A DNA stretch of 64,000 nt from Gonocerus acuteangulatus (GCA_946811695.1 OX328128.1:28738510-28802509); one strand, 5' to 3'. Positions 52,858 through 62,486 are shown, counted from the first letter of the stretch. The notes: generated from the letters alone by a model not told the origin. Translations and numbers: made by a program.

Positions 52858-55800
52858 TATGAATATATATATATATATATATAGATATATAAATTTTAAC
52901 TGGGGTCATTTTTGGTGTCTACTAGGTAGGATCGATAAAGATTCAAAGAAATTTTTCAAAAATTCCGTCATGAGTGCAACCTCAATAGCTACTTTCCTAG
53001 GGAGGAAAGTGCTAAAATTAATAGAGGCTTTTGAGTGTCAAACATCTGGAAAAATCTTGAATTGAATCCATCATTTATGAATACTCAAACCAAAAACTAC
53101 ACAAAATTTGAGCCACTGGTATTTTTGTGACTTATGGAGGCTGAAACATGGTAATTTCTCAACAGCACCTCCGGATAATGCCTTAACGTTTTTGGTAAGA
53201 AGTTTTTTTAGGCTTTTGAATGGCCATCTTCTACTTATCATGATTTCTCAACAAACAAAGAGCAATAAACAAAGGGGTCTCTTGTGGTCTAGTGGTTAGT
53301 GCCTTAAATTCATAAGCGGGAGATGGTGGGTTCAATCCACACCGGCAGGAATTTTCTCGTTAAGAAAGCACCCTGGATGTTAGCGCTAATGGCCCAGATT
53401 TGTCGATGCACTGTTAAAAAAAAAATTATATAAGAAAAGTCCAAAACATGTTTAAAATAAAATATTTTAGCACTAAACTTCATCAAAATTGGAAAACATA
53501 CTGTAAACCAGTAACTGCAATGGTTAATGCCTCGTAAAATATGCAGCAGAAACATGAAAAATTATCCAATAACAATACTCTTATATGTATTTTGTGTTAT
53601 ATATTCTACACGTGAGCCTTCAGAAACACTGGGTTTAACTGAAATATATTTTGAAATGAAAGTGTTTATAAATTTCATTAAAACACATGCCAGGAACAGT
53701 TAATCTTATTGTATAATATAATAAAAAAATTTTGGGAGGCCCGGTGGCCGTGAGTGTTAAGGCGCGAGCACTTAGCCAAAGTGATAAGGTCCGATCCAAA
53801 GGTCGTGGGTTCGATTCCCACTATGGGGTGGTGGCTTTTCTTTAGAATATGCATCAGCCCTATCCTGGCTAGAAAAGGGTGGTAACCTATAGATAACACT
53901 GTTCTGCACGAAAATCCTCCTTCAAACCAAAACATGCTTTCTTACTGTTTTCAAATGTGCTGAACACGAATTTGAAGTCAGATTCTGTCTATCACGCACA
54001 GTTTCTTGAGAAATTCTAGTTTTTTATCCAAAAATGTGAGTTTTTTGTAAATTTGACGAATTTTTTTTGGCATCAAAACATAGTGAAAAAAATTCAAAAG
54101 CCTGATGATTTTGAGCGCAATGAAGTATATTTGAACGAAAAAAAATTTGATGGGAATATTACAAGTGGTTGAAGAAATATGGCTAAAAGTGTTTTTTCAG
54201 TTTTTGATCTTGAGGCAGGGATTTGGTCTCAACCTGGATCTTTAGGGGAATGACCTTCCTTTCTCTTTTATGGTGGTATCCTTTTCATTCAAATCCTTAC
54301 CTGCCCCCCTTTCACCCTCAATACCCCAACTCCCCCCCTCCCACTCAGCCCCTCTCTTGTCACTATTTTCTTCTAGGATTTGATCAGTACTCTCGAGGCT
54401 TTCGCTAAACGCACTTATTTGGATATTCAGTTGTGCTATCATTGTTCTGGGAACAGTTCACTTTTTCTCTGTAATGTCACGACAGTGTATAAATAAGCCT
54501 GATTCCTTTTGCTATGTTTGTGGTGAAGTCACATTCAAGTCCACTCAGAAACCTCTGACTCCGCTGGTGAAGAAGGCATACGAGTTATACTTTGGATGTA
54601 AAGTAAGTGATCAGGACAAATCCTGGGCTCCTAAAATATACTGTAGTTCATGTTCACGTTCTCTGACTGGTTGGCTAAATGGGACACATAAGTCAATGCC
54701 ATTTGCAGTTCCCATGATATGGCGAGAACCTACAAATCACGTGACCGATTGCTATTTTTGCATGACCACAATCAAAGGTTTCTCGTTCAAGAGCAAAAAG
54801 AAAATTGTTTATCCCAACATCCCCTCTGCCATGAGACCAGCTCCACATGATGCCTCCATGCCCATCCCACCAAATCCGAGTAAGTTCCGTCTTAGTTCTG
54901 AGGAGTGCAGCGATTCTGAAAGCGTTTCACCTGGAACCAGTCAACAAGAAGAAATTTCAAGTTCGTCCAGCCCCTTTGAAACTCAGCCACAGCTCATAAA
55001 TCAGAGGCGATTGAATGATCTTGTTCGTGATTTAGATCTCCCAAAATCAAAAGCTCAGCTGCTTGGGTCAAGGTTGCAACAATGGAATCTCTTGGAAGGA
55101 GGCGTGAATATATCTTTCTTCAGAAAACGGGAATCAGGAGTTCTATGCTTTTTCTCGATGGAAGAAAATCTTGTATTTTGCAATGATGTATTTCATTTGC
55201 TCCAGGAACTTGATCTGCCAACCAATCCTGGCCACCAAAGGACCAAAGGAGTACTCCTTCATAATGGAAACAAACATCCATCTATCCCAGTAGCTCATTC
55301 GGTCTACATGAAAGAAACCTATGACAACATGAAGATACTTCTACAAAAAATCAAGTACCATGAGTACAAATGGCGCATTTGTGCAGATCTTAAAGTGGTA
55401 GCCATGCTTACAAAACTCCAAGGAGGTTACACTAAATTTTGTTGTATTTTGTGCGAGTGGGACAGCAGAAAAAGAGGAGACCATTATGTCGTAAAAAAAT
55501 GACCAGAGCGTAAGGAAAAAGTAGGTGAAAAAAACATTACCAATCCTCCATTAGTGGACAAAAACCAAATAATTTTACCCCCACTCCATATAAAATTGGG
55601 GCTAATGAAAAACTTCGTAAAAGCGATGGACAAGGAAGGAGAAGGTTTCATGTACTTAAAACAAAAATTTCCGCATCTCAGCGATGCTAAGATAAAGGAG
55701 GGAATTTTCGTAGGACCCCAAATTCGACTTCTACTCAAGGACCTCACTTTTGAAGCAAAGTTAAATACTACTGAGAAAAAGGCTTGGATTGCTTTTCGAG

Positions 55801-56700
55801 AGGTATGTGCTAAGTTTTTGGGAAACAAAAAATCTAGAGACTACCGAAAAATTTTCCAAGAACTGCTTACTTCATATAAAACATTGGGATGCAATATGTC
55901 CTTAAAAATACATTTCCTGCATAGTCACCTAGACTTTTTCGCCCCAAATTTGGGTGCAGTTTTGGACGAACATGGAGAACGATTCCACCAAGACATATCC
56001 AGAATGGAAAAAAGATATACTGGCAAATGGAATGAGAAGATGCTGGCGGATTACTGCTGGACACTGCAGCGGGAGACAGAGGAGGAAGAGTACAAAAGAA
56101 AAAAAAATACTCATTGACGATGTGTGTATATTTTTTGAGTTGTGTCATATCTAGTATTATACCTGATAGCATGCAGGATTCAATTAATTATATTTTACCG
56201 TTGAAAAAGAAAAAAAAAATCTGTTATAATAAAGACAATAATCTTCAAATACAATTTTTCATTTTTTCCAAGTTTCTCCTCTTTTCTCTCAAAATCAGAG
56301 GGTGATAGAATTTTTCTGAGTTCAGATTCGGACTCAGCACACCTGAAAACATGAGAAACAGGCAAAATTGTTCAAGGGAGGGGAGAAAAGTTTTTTTTTG
56401 CAGAACAGTGTAATCCGTCCCAAAATTCTTAGTTAATAATAATGGACGTTAAAATTTAAATAAATAAATACAATTTTTACCTTTATGACTTGGCCTCTGA
56501 TTGGGAGAAGCCTCTCGTCGCCACAGAGATCTCTTGCTCCAAGACCCGTACAATTAACTATTACATCAAACTTTCCAAATTTCTCTACTTCAGAAAAGCT
56601 GTTCAGTTTTCCATTCATTATTGTGCCGCCATTAGAAATAAACCTAAAAAATAACAATAAGAAAATACATTAAAATCATTTATAGCATTGTTCATATCAT

Positions 56701-56774
<74 letters not shown>

Positions 56775-59686
56775 TGTTTTAAGGATTTAGGGAGTAATTG
56801 AAAAGAGACAGTTGACTGTTGGTGTTAAGATTAAGAAGGTGAAGATTATCGGGGTTTGGTCATGTGTGGAATAAAACTACATGTTATAACTAAAACAAGT
56901 TTTATCTATGCCAATGTTTCAGTATGACATGCAAGCCTTCTTCAGGGCTATGGATGAGATTGAGAACTGTTCAGTTTTGTGGAAGTTACATTTCTGCATA
57001 GGCTTTAGAGAAATGTAATGGAACATTTCTTCCGTCAGGCCAAATTGACATAAATAAAACACAAATAACAATTGACATAAATAAACTCATTTTAGTTATA
57101 AAATGTAATTTTATTCAACACGTCACTGAACCCCGATGATCTAGACCTTCTATGTAGGATTATTATGACATTGGACTGAAATATCATAGTCAATATAAAA
57201 TTAGGATCTATAAATAATAAATATATGTGTTTGTGTATGTATGATTTATATTATATGAAATTAAAATGCCAGTTTCTCTAGCACTTTGCCAACAAAAAAA
57301 GCAATATTTTTTTATTCAATGCTTTTCATTTAGATTCAAAGAGAAGGCAGCTCACTGTGCTGTCTTTGTATCAGTCAACACAGTTATACTAATGAACAAA
57401 TTTGTAAAATGTCTTCAAATCATTTGCTAAAATGTATTGGATATCGAACTAATATACCTTTTCATAGCCCATGGTAGGAAATGGCGGCATTCAATAAGAA
57501 GTGTAGTTAGGTAACTCCCATACTTCCAGTTACACGGAGGTATGCTCTTCAATTCATCCGAATCCACTGTCTTGAATGGGAAAAGCTTTTCTAAATATTT
57601 GCTCTAGAAACACAAAACACATAGAATTATTAAACTAAATAATGTTTCTCAACATGATTTTACACGCTTATAGACCATTCAGAAATTTTATCTAAAGCTG
57701 TCACTAAACTTTGTATCGGGGGCCGAAAAATCACTTCTTCAACAACTTTAATTATAAGCATTCAATTTTTCCCTAGTGTTTTGTAAAAGTTGTAATAAAA
57801 ATTGTTTATGTTTCTTTATAAAAGTTTTTGTTCACAAGCTTTTTAATTATAAAAATTTAACCTAAACTTTTATAATGTGTAGGCAGAAGGTCAATGTATA
57901 AAATTTGAAATCAACATAATAGTCAATTTACGGGGCCATTGTAGAGCGTAAGGTTCGCCTACGTTCTATTAGGCTGTATTTAGTTTCTAGGCTCCTAGTT
58001 ATTTTTGTCTGTTTTTATTTCTTGTTATTTTTTAATTGTTTATAGTAGGAGAATGCATTTTTCAATTAAACAGGATAAGTAAAATAAGAAAAAAAAAAAT
58101 GTATTGTTTGAAATAGAGCTTTCTGACAGAGAGATTCGAAGATGCCCTGTGAATATTTTCTACTACTGTACTGCTGTTGGTGTCGTTATTTTGAAACTGA
58201 AATTGACGATTAGTTTTTTCCCCTTTTTGCCTCACTTTTTAATTGGTTGTTATATCGAAATGCATTGAACAGTTAAATGAGTTTTCTAGCTATACGGTAG
58301 GTGTCAATCAACCTTTCTTTATTCTCTGTCCTGTGAGTGTACCTGGACATGACCCTTCCACCCGTTAGTTGAGGGTTGACACCTAAAATATTGCTTTTAT
58401 TCATAATACGCTTTTCATGAAATATCAAAACAACTGTTTCTATTCCTTTAGAAATGTCACTAGGGATAACAGAGGAATCACTCTTATGAGATTCTTTTAA
58501 CTCTTTACTATCAAATATGTGACTATGGAGTGAACATTTTGTGTAAACACTATTTCTATATATTTATTCCATTCTTCAGATTGCATTGTTACATATATTG
58601 CATTTATTGTTGTTAAATAGTTCACTAAACAAAATACAATCATCAATATTAGTAAAATAACAAAATTATTAATATTTACTAGATAATTATATGCATACAT
58701 AGAAACAAATAGTTACCCGGGTCTTTTCGTAGCTATATGCTGACAAGAAATAGCCAGAAAGGTCCTTGATTCCACAACCAGGTTCTTTCATATAATCCTT
58801 GTATATTTCATAAGAGTCTCCAATCCATTGACTTAAAAAAAGAAAATAATTTTGTATTTCTTTATTTCATTTTTTTGTCACATATATATTAGTAGACAGT
58901 TTCTAGATACAAAACAAATAAAGGTTAAATCATAGAGCCCTTGGTTAAATAGAAAATCAAACCGAGAAATGGGCAACAGAAGTATTTTATATTTTACATT
59001 CCTACAAGAAATGCAGTGGTAAATATGAGGTGTTCCGGATACAAAGGGCGAACTCAACATCGTGCCAATTTTTTTCCTTCGCCATCCGAATCTAGACGCT
59101 TCAGAGAATCTACAGGTACATTTTCATATTGAGTTCGCCCTTCTTTCTCTCTCAAAATACAAAGAAAATGAAAAAAAAAAGCTGGCTGGAAACTGCCATA
59201 GGAAGGCGGATACGAAAGACGAACTCAATACACCACCAATATCGGTCCGCTGGATGATGATATAAATAAAATGCTATTTTTGTTGAAAGTGAAGTTCATA
59301 CTAATTTCTGGTCAATTATTATATAATTTGTGTATTAATATAAATTAATAACAAACAATGAGTCATCCCACAACAAAAAAAATGTTTGAATATACTATAG
59401 TGGAGTTTGCCTTAATAGAAAAAGCATTCAAACACATTTTTCTGGAAATTATCTTTTGTCGAGTTCACCCTTTGTAACCACAACACCTCATATGAATAAA
59501 AGGTTTTGTAGAATTTGGGTGAAGAAGATTACAAGGATTTCAGCACTACAGCATTGACAGTAATTAAAAAATTAAAAAAATTTTAAAATTTAAAATTTTA
59601 ATTTTAAAAAATTTAAAAATTGACAGTGCTTAAAAAATTATTATTACCTTTAGATGTAAATATGTTTATTTGTGCAATAATGCATA

Positions 59687-59760
<74 letters not shown>

Positions 59761-60982
59761 CCTGCATACTATGCATTATTGCACAAATAAACATATTTAC
59801 ATCTAAAGGTAATAATAATTTTTTAAGCACACTCTACAAGTTTCACGTCCATAGGCCACCTCTTCAGAAGTACTTGAATCTCTTCAGGAAATTTCAGCCT
59901 TAATCTAAGAGTCTACATTTCATCTCAATGTAAAGAGAGATAATGTCAAGAGGTATTCTGTTTTTAAGGTGTGATTGAGAAGTTCATTGCGTTTCGGATA
60001 GAAACGCTCACCAATTATCCCTAGTATTTTGAGAATCAAATAGAAAAATATGATTGTCCACCAAGGTTTGAGAAAAAAAGGTGTCTTTGGGTACATCATT
60101 TATTGGAAACAGTGGCAAAGATCCAGATAACAATTGTTTGTGATAATAGCTATTATTTGAAATCTTGGGGAAACTATCAGATTTATCAGGCTGTACCGTA
60201 TGAAATGTCAGTTTTGTTTACTTTGCGATTTTAATCCTTTCCCTTTTTTATTTCATTATTTACAAACATCATTGTTATTCATATAGAATTAAAGCTCTTT
60301 TATTCCTATTATTTAATCAGTAACTTGCTTACTGTGTTGTGAGAACGATCCTCTGAGAAAAAAATAAAACTTAAATTATGACTTCAACGGAAATCCGTAT
60401 TATTTTTCGTTATGAATTTAAGCTCGGTCATAGCGCTGCTGAGGCGTGTATGAACATTACCACGGCGTTTGGAGAGGGAACAGTGAATGAACGAACTGTT
60501 GACCAGTGGTTTTCCAGGTTTCAAAGTGGAAATTTTGACCTTGACAACGAGGAGCGAGGAAGGCCAGAAACCAAGCTTGACAATGACCACCTGAAAGAAA
60601 GGGTTGAAGCTTGTCCCTCAAAAAGCACTAGGAATATGCCAAAGAACTCGGAGTAGGAGCCATGACTGTTTCAAGACATTTGAAGGAAATTGGCAAGTCC
60701 AAAACTGACATTTCATACGGTACAGCTTGATATCATCCAAAACAATGATGTATCGCAAAATTATTTATCTTAAGTAATATCTTACTGTGTAATGTGTGGC
60801 GTAGGCCCTGTGAAGTAGTCCGAAGGTTGGAATATCCCTGCAGATCCATCACCTGTTGTTTCTTCATTAAATTTGTCAGCTATAACCGTGATATGAGCAT
60901 TTCGCAGCAGTTTCTGTAGTTGGAGGCTCGTGTTGAGACCTACAACTCCTGCTCCAAACACTCCAATTCGGCACTCATTCAT
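43765..60982 (-). CDS. DDO: D-aspartate oxidase-like gene, copy L3 (six coding exons)
   Basis: Third complete paralogue. Coding exons: 60786-60982, 58717-58831, 57458-57603, 56481-56643, 51716-51982, 43765-43878; 1002 nt and 333 residues with no internal stop. Motifs: [47 protein letters not shown]-terminal TTAKY. The gene is stretched by transposons: introns 1-5 are 1954, 1113, 814, 4498 and 7837 nt. Intron 1 holds a mariner deletion derivative and a 62-bp palindrome. Intron 4 holds two SINEs and a CMC-like transposon whose host SINE ends 10 nt from the exon 4 donor. Intron 5 holds a truncated LTR retrotransposon, a SINE and MITEs. All junctions remain GT-AG, so the gene looks functional despite the load. 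Confidence 0.88.
43967..44226. mobile_element. MITE family Y, copy 1 (L3 intron 5)
   Basis: Inverted ends ATATTGTCGATACAAATGCA and TGCATTTGTATCGACGATAT, with the interior ACGGCAAA-CT and CTGTCAAAAGGTC shared with 61385-61641. Confidence 0.7.
45594..46395 (+). repeat. Family Z repeat, longest copy
   Basis: Starts and ends with related blocks GTCCG-CTC-CAGGAAC and TCTTAGCGCGGTTCCGTT (45596, 46304). Between them lie TATCCAACTATAAGCAATT, AAGCACTTATTTCTCCGATT and TTAGTAAGCTTTCGAATGGT, all repeated elsewhere. No coding capacity or known end structure was recognised. Confidence 0.5.
45703..45770 (-). repeat. Orphan SINE tail inside family Z region
   Basis: Minus strand GGCGTTAGTGACCTTAAGGG, TTGACATGCC followed by an A/T-rich end, as in the other tail-only copies. 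Confidence 0.45.
46596..46839. mobile_element. hAT-type MITE, family GGGCGTATATA, copy 2
   Basis: Ends CATGGGCGTATAT and ATATACGCCCATG with exact 8-bp duplication TACAGAAG (46588-46595 and 46840-46847). Interior is clearly homologous to 6396-6684 (AAAACCCTTAAAAATAAATT). It carries G and C runs next to the ends. Confidence 0.8.
47960..48176 (+). mobile_element. SINE-2 full copy with 11-bp duplication
   Basis: Head GGGGTCTCCCGTAGTCTAGT, B box GGTGGGTTCGATTCCCACC, tail GATATCGGCGCTAATGACCT and GATGCGCCGTAAA, then a poly-A of about 50. Flanked by ACTACTATAAG (47949-47959 and 48177-48187). The insertion splits a family Z repeat. Confidence 0.85.
48201..48290 (+). repeat. Mariner 3' end fragment
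   Basis: GGAGTAGGAGCCTCGACAGT, CATTTGAAGGAAATCGACAA and the CGGTACAGCCTGA end match the right end of the mariner derivative at 60186-60730. Confidence 0.6.
48310..48520 (+). repeat. Family Z repeat, copy 3
   Basis: About 200 bp closely matching 45890-46110 (TTATTGTCAAATACATTATC and ATTTCTCCGATTGACAT). Confidence 0.6.
48526..49026 (-). pseudogene. Gag-like N-terminal fragment
   Basis: Open frame of 166 residues starting MSDVNIEQIQNNGEEN. The acidic N-terminal half is followed by a charged heptad-like coiled coil (repeats of K-LE-KIDANRIE). It starts 85 nt inside the primer-binding site, the usual place for gag. It ends at a TA-rich junction, so the nucleocapsid and all of pol are absent. Assignment rests on position and composition, not on a recognised domain. 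Confidence 0.5.
49111..49121 (-). other. LTR retrotransposon primer-binding site
   Basis: TGGCGCCCAAC, complementary to a tRNA 3' end beginning with CCA, 5 nt inside the LTR border. Confidence 0.65.
49127..49838 (-). repeat. 5' LTR, about 712 bp
   Basis: Begins TGTAATG and ends CATTACA, giving a 7-bp terminal inverted repeat and TG...CA borders. A TATA-like TTATATATAAT lies at about 49600-49612. A (TA)n run follows just beyond the outer border. Confidence 0.65.
49839..49889. repeat. (TA)n microsatellite
   Basis: TA run directly outside the LTR. Confidence 0.9.
51100..51340 (+). pseudogene. Non-LTR retrotransposon 3' end fragment
   Basis: A frame reads LPLFVRHSTNLETFKSQLFH, matching the typical last residues of CR1/L2/RTE-type reverse transcriptases (LP..IR.S.....FK..L..H). 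A 3' UTR with CCTATGGGACTTGTGTCCCA and a terminal AATAATAATAAAAA follows. Severely 5'-truncated; clade not certain. Confidence 0.5.
51716..51982 (-). CDS. DDO: L3 exon 5: catalytic region
   Basis: CTTTCAG acceptor and GTATAT donor. Encodes [30 protein letters not shown] and [20 protein letters not shown]. It has RYINKYESQNIWENC where L1 and L2 read RE(V/I)SK(L/F)ESQGI. Confidence 0.88.
52370..52785. repeat. About 150-bp unit repeated roughly three times
   Basis: Three imperfect units each carry a GACCGATTT-like block, a (C/A)CGAGTTTCGTTGAAAT-like block and an ATTACGACTGGTAT-like block. Possibly the internally repeated 3' region of a retroelement. Confidence 0.4.
52798..52884. repeat. (TA)n microsatellite
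   Basis: TA run with a short GAATATGAATA interruption. Confidence 0.9.
53274..53425 (+). repeat. SINE-2 copy, internally shortened (L3 intron 4)
   Basis: Head GGGGTCTCTTGTGGTCTAGT, B box GGTGGGTTCAATCCACACC, tail GTTAGCGCTAATGGCCCAGA, TGCACTGTTAAAA. Its CACTGTTAAA end is identical to that of the 5S-derived SINE. Confidence 0.75.
53897..56410 (+). mobile_element. CMC-like (CACTA/Chapaev-type) DNA transposon, 2514 bp
   Basis: Perfect 12-bp terminal inverted repeats CACTGTTCTGCA/TGCAGAACAGTG, flanked by a TAA duplication (53894-53896 and 56411-56413). Subterminal blocks are also inverted (TTTTCAAATGTGCTGA on the left, TCAGCACACCTGAAAA on the right). It encodes one long transposase-like frame with a single in-frame stop. 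CAC ends and a 3-bp duplication point to the CMC group; the exact family is inferred. Confidence 0.75.
54474..56117 (+). pseudogene. Transposase-like protein, one in-frame TGA
   Basis: A frame of about 547 codons runs from 54474 to 56117 and is interrupted only by TGA at 55500-55502 (VVKK, stop, PERKEK); both halves are in the same frame. The N-terminus has paired-cysteine zinc-finger-like motifs (CYVCGEV, CSSCSRSL, CYFCMTTI). The middle has CADLKVVAMLTKLQGGYTKF and CCILCEWDSR. The C-terminus has HGERFHQDISRMEKRY and WNEKMLADYCWTLQRE. This combination belongs to a protein family widespread in arthropod genomes and associated with DNA transposons. The single stop suggests recent inactivation. 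Catalytic residues were not assigned. Confidence 0.7.
56481..56643 (-). CDS. DDO: L3 exon 4: FAD-domain core
   Basis: TTTTTAG acceptor and GTAAAA donor. Encodes [31 protein letters not shown] and RGQVIK. The tail of a SINE (to 56470) lies only 10 nt beyond the donor boundary. Confidence 0.88.
56701..56771. repeat. (TA)n microsatellite
   Basis: Long TA run just upstream of L3 exon 4 in intron 3. Confidence 0.9.
56920..56965 (-). other. Hammerhead-like/Penelope-type 3' signature
   Basis: Minus strand reads CCCTGAAGAAGGCTTGCATG then TGAAACATTGGCATAG. CUGAAGA and GAAAC are core hammerhead strings, and GAAACATTGGC recurs in altered form at 13840. Stem II is weak. Confidence 0.3.
57458..57603 (-). 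CDS. DDO: L3 exon 3
   Basis: TTTCTAG acceptor and GTATAT donor. Encodes SKYLEKLFPFKTVDSDELKS through ECRHFLPWAMK plus a split Arg codon. Confidence 0.87.
57930..58115 (-). repeat. Family Z repeat, copy 4 (L3 intron 2)
   Basis: Minus strand TTATTTTACTTATCCTGTTT and CTATAAACAATTAAAAAATA match 45875-45945. Confidence 0.5.
58717..58831 (-). CDS. DDO: L3 exon 2
   Basis: TTTTAAG acceptor and GTAACT donor. Encodes QWIGDSYEIYKDYMKEPGCG and ends YEKTR. The first whole residue is Gln, where L1 and L2 have Glu. Confidence 0.85.
59197..59479. mobile_element. MITE family W, copy 2 (L3 intron 1)
   Basis: Ends GGCGGATACGAAAGACGAAC and GTCGAGTTCACCCTTTGT. The interior is the inverse of the copy at 26855-27110. 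A smaller related hairpin, with GGGCGAACTCAAC at about 59047 and GAGTTCGCCC at about 59131, lies alongside. Confidence 0.55.
59626..59830. repeat. Perfect 62-bp inverted repeat around a (TA)n core
   Basis: Left arm 59626-59687 and right arm 59769-59830 are exact reverse complements over all 62 positions (beginning GTGCTTAAAAAATTATTATT). They are separated by about 70 bp of TA repeats. Located in L3 intron 1. Confidence 0.85.
60186..60730 (+). mobile_element. Mariner deletion derivative, 545 bp (L3 intron 1)
   Basis: TA on both sides; terminal inverted repeats of about 31 bp (left starts TCAGGCTGTACCGTATGAAA, reverse complement of right TCAAGCTGTACCGTATGAAA). Contains the start of a mariner transposase and then joins the right end, so most of the gene is deleted. 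It ends 55 bp from L3 exon 1. Confidence 0.8.
60378..60700 (+). pseudogene. Mariner transposase N-terminal remnant
   Basis: MTSTEIRIIFRYEFKLGHSA, then VNERTVDQWFSRFQSGNFDL and the acidic GRPETKLD linker. This is the HTH region of SETMAR-related mariner transposases. A frameshift near 60632 moves the remaining AKELGVGAMTVSRHLKEIGK into another frame. The DDD catalytic domain is absent. Full-length relatives are about 345 residues. Confidence 0.75.
60786..60982 (-). CDS. DDO: L3 exon 1: FAD-binding N-terminus
   Basis: Begins [15 protein letters not shown] and ends HITQ/H at a GTAAGA donor. Flavin segment reads TGDGSAGIFQPSDYF. A GACCCTAG acceptor lies 9 nt upstream of the ATG; the next upstream exon is beyond what could be identified. 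Confidence 0.88.
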
Positions 60983-61384
60983 CCCTTCAACCTAGGGTCA
61001 TAAAATAATTTAATTAAAGAAAAAACATTTCCATTAAAAACTAATAATATAAATTTTAATTTGTCTTTAAAAAATTAAAAAAAAAAAAAAAAAAAAATAC
61101 CATATCCAGAGTTTAGAGTTTAAATTTACTTCACTTCATTTTTGACCTGCAGTATAATTTTTTTTGTTCAAAATGGTAGATCAAATAAAAGTGTTAACCA
61201 ATCATTTAGTGCTAAACTAATTCATAAAAATTATGGCCCATTTAAAAAACTTCCCTATTTATTCATTCCTTTAGAGGCCAATTAAAATTAAATATTAACT
61301 ATCTTTATATGATAGTGAATTTTACAAAAATTAAAATAGGCCATGTTTTAAAGAAATAAGACACTATAACAAACATCACTAGAC

Positions 61385-61641
61385 ATATCGTCGATACAAA
61401 TGCAAACTAACAAATATGAAAAAATGCATCTTTCATTGTCCATCTTTAATAATTTCTGCTGGACTTATTTACGGCAAATTCTTCAATCTGACTTCACTCT
61501 ATTAAAGGGAAAGTATTCCACTATCAAAAGGTCAAATCTGTCGAATATTTGACTGTCCAAAAAAAAGTTATGAATAAATACTTTGCACTCTGAAAAGTGG
61601 TGATTTTCATATTCGTTAGTTTGCTTTTGTATCGACAATAT
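61385..61641. mobile_element. MITE family Y, copy 2
   Basis: Ends ATATCGTCGATACAAATGCA and TTGCTTTTGTATCGACAATAT. Abuts family X copy 3 and shares the ATATC border with it. Upstream of L3. Confidence 0.65.
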
Positions 61642-61914
61642 CATCCCTACCATACCATGTCAAACTATCGAATATGCAAATCGGTGCAAGATAAGAACGA
61701 ACTTATTCTATCCATTGACGGAGTAATATATTGAAAAATGGTCTTATTCGATACTTTATTTAAGGCATTAAAGGGTATTCTATAAAGGGGTTAGACTTGC
61801 AACAATTTGCGACAAACCAACATCGTCCACAAACCAACAGCAAAGTCCCGAATCTAAAAACAAGATTTTTCTTATTCAATAGTTTGACATAGCAGGGACG
61901 ATAAGTCTAGTCTA
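61638..61914. mobile_element. MITE family X, copy 3
   Basis: Ends AATATCATCCCTACCATACC and TTTGACATAGCAGGGACGAT. Interior matches 31017-31266 in the same orientation. Confidence 0.65.
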
Positions 61915-62419
61915 TTGATGGTGACAGTTTCAAAAAGCCTACCATTTCTATATTTAAAGAAATCCTTAACCAGAACAAAGTTAATTTGTTTTCATAAAGT
62001 CAATATTTTAATTAATAATTTTTATGAGATCAAATTACAAAGTTTATTGCAAAATACATCAATTATTTTATCTCTAGCCTGAATCTAGAGATTATTTACT
62101 CAACTTATTTCAATGTAATTATTCGCTATTTTGGAAGACATTTTACTTTGATTAATCACACATTTTAGAGTCATTCACTCCGATACGAGGTTGAACGAGT
62201 AAATCCTTTTTTTTTTTTTTTTTAAGTTTTTTCATTTTACAGAAAACCTAAAGCAGTGGTTAGTTAATTTAAGCACAGCTCTTACTACTAATACTTTACA
62301 TAAGAATTTTTATTTTAGCACAGGAATGTTGCTATCTAAGTTCTTCATGAAAGAAAGAATATTTGAACATTTTTTTTCACAATCCTGCCTACTACATACC
62401 AAAAATAATTTCACCCAAT

Positions 62420-62422
62420 AGA

Positions 62423-62484
<62 letters not shown>
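62420..62484. repeat. (TA)n microsatellite before SINE-1
   Basis: TA run ending exactly at the SINE-1 5' end. Confidence 0.9.

Positions 62485-62486
<2 letters not shown>

Larger units (their letters stand above)
53734..56470 (+). repeat. SINE-3 split by a DNA transposon
   Basis: 5' part 53734-53896 (GGAGGCCCGGTGGCCGTGAG to CCTATAGATAA) and 3' part 56411-56470 (TAATCCGTCCCAAAATTCTT to AAATTTAAATAAATAAATA) rejoin into one SINE-3 once the 53897-56410 insert and one TAA are removed. The 3' end is 10 nt from the L3 exon 4 donor. Confidence 0.8.

Noticed and set aside
55484..56172. Minus-strand open frames opposite the transposase
   Set aside because: Shadows of the plus-strand transposase frame.
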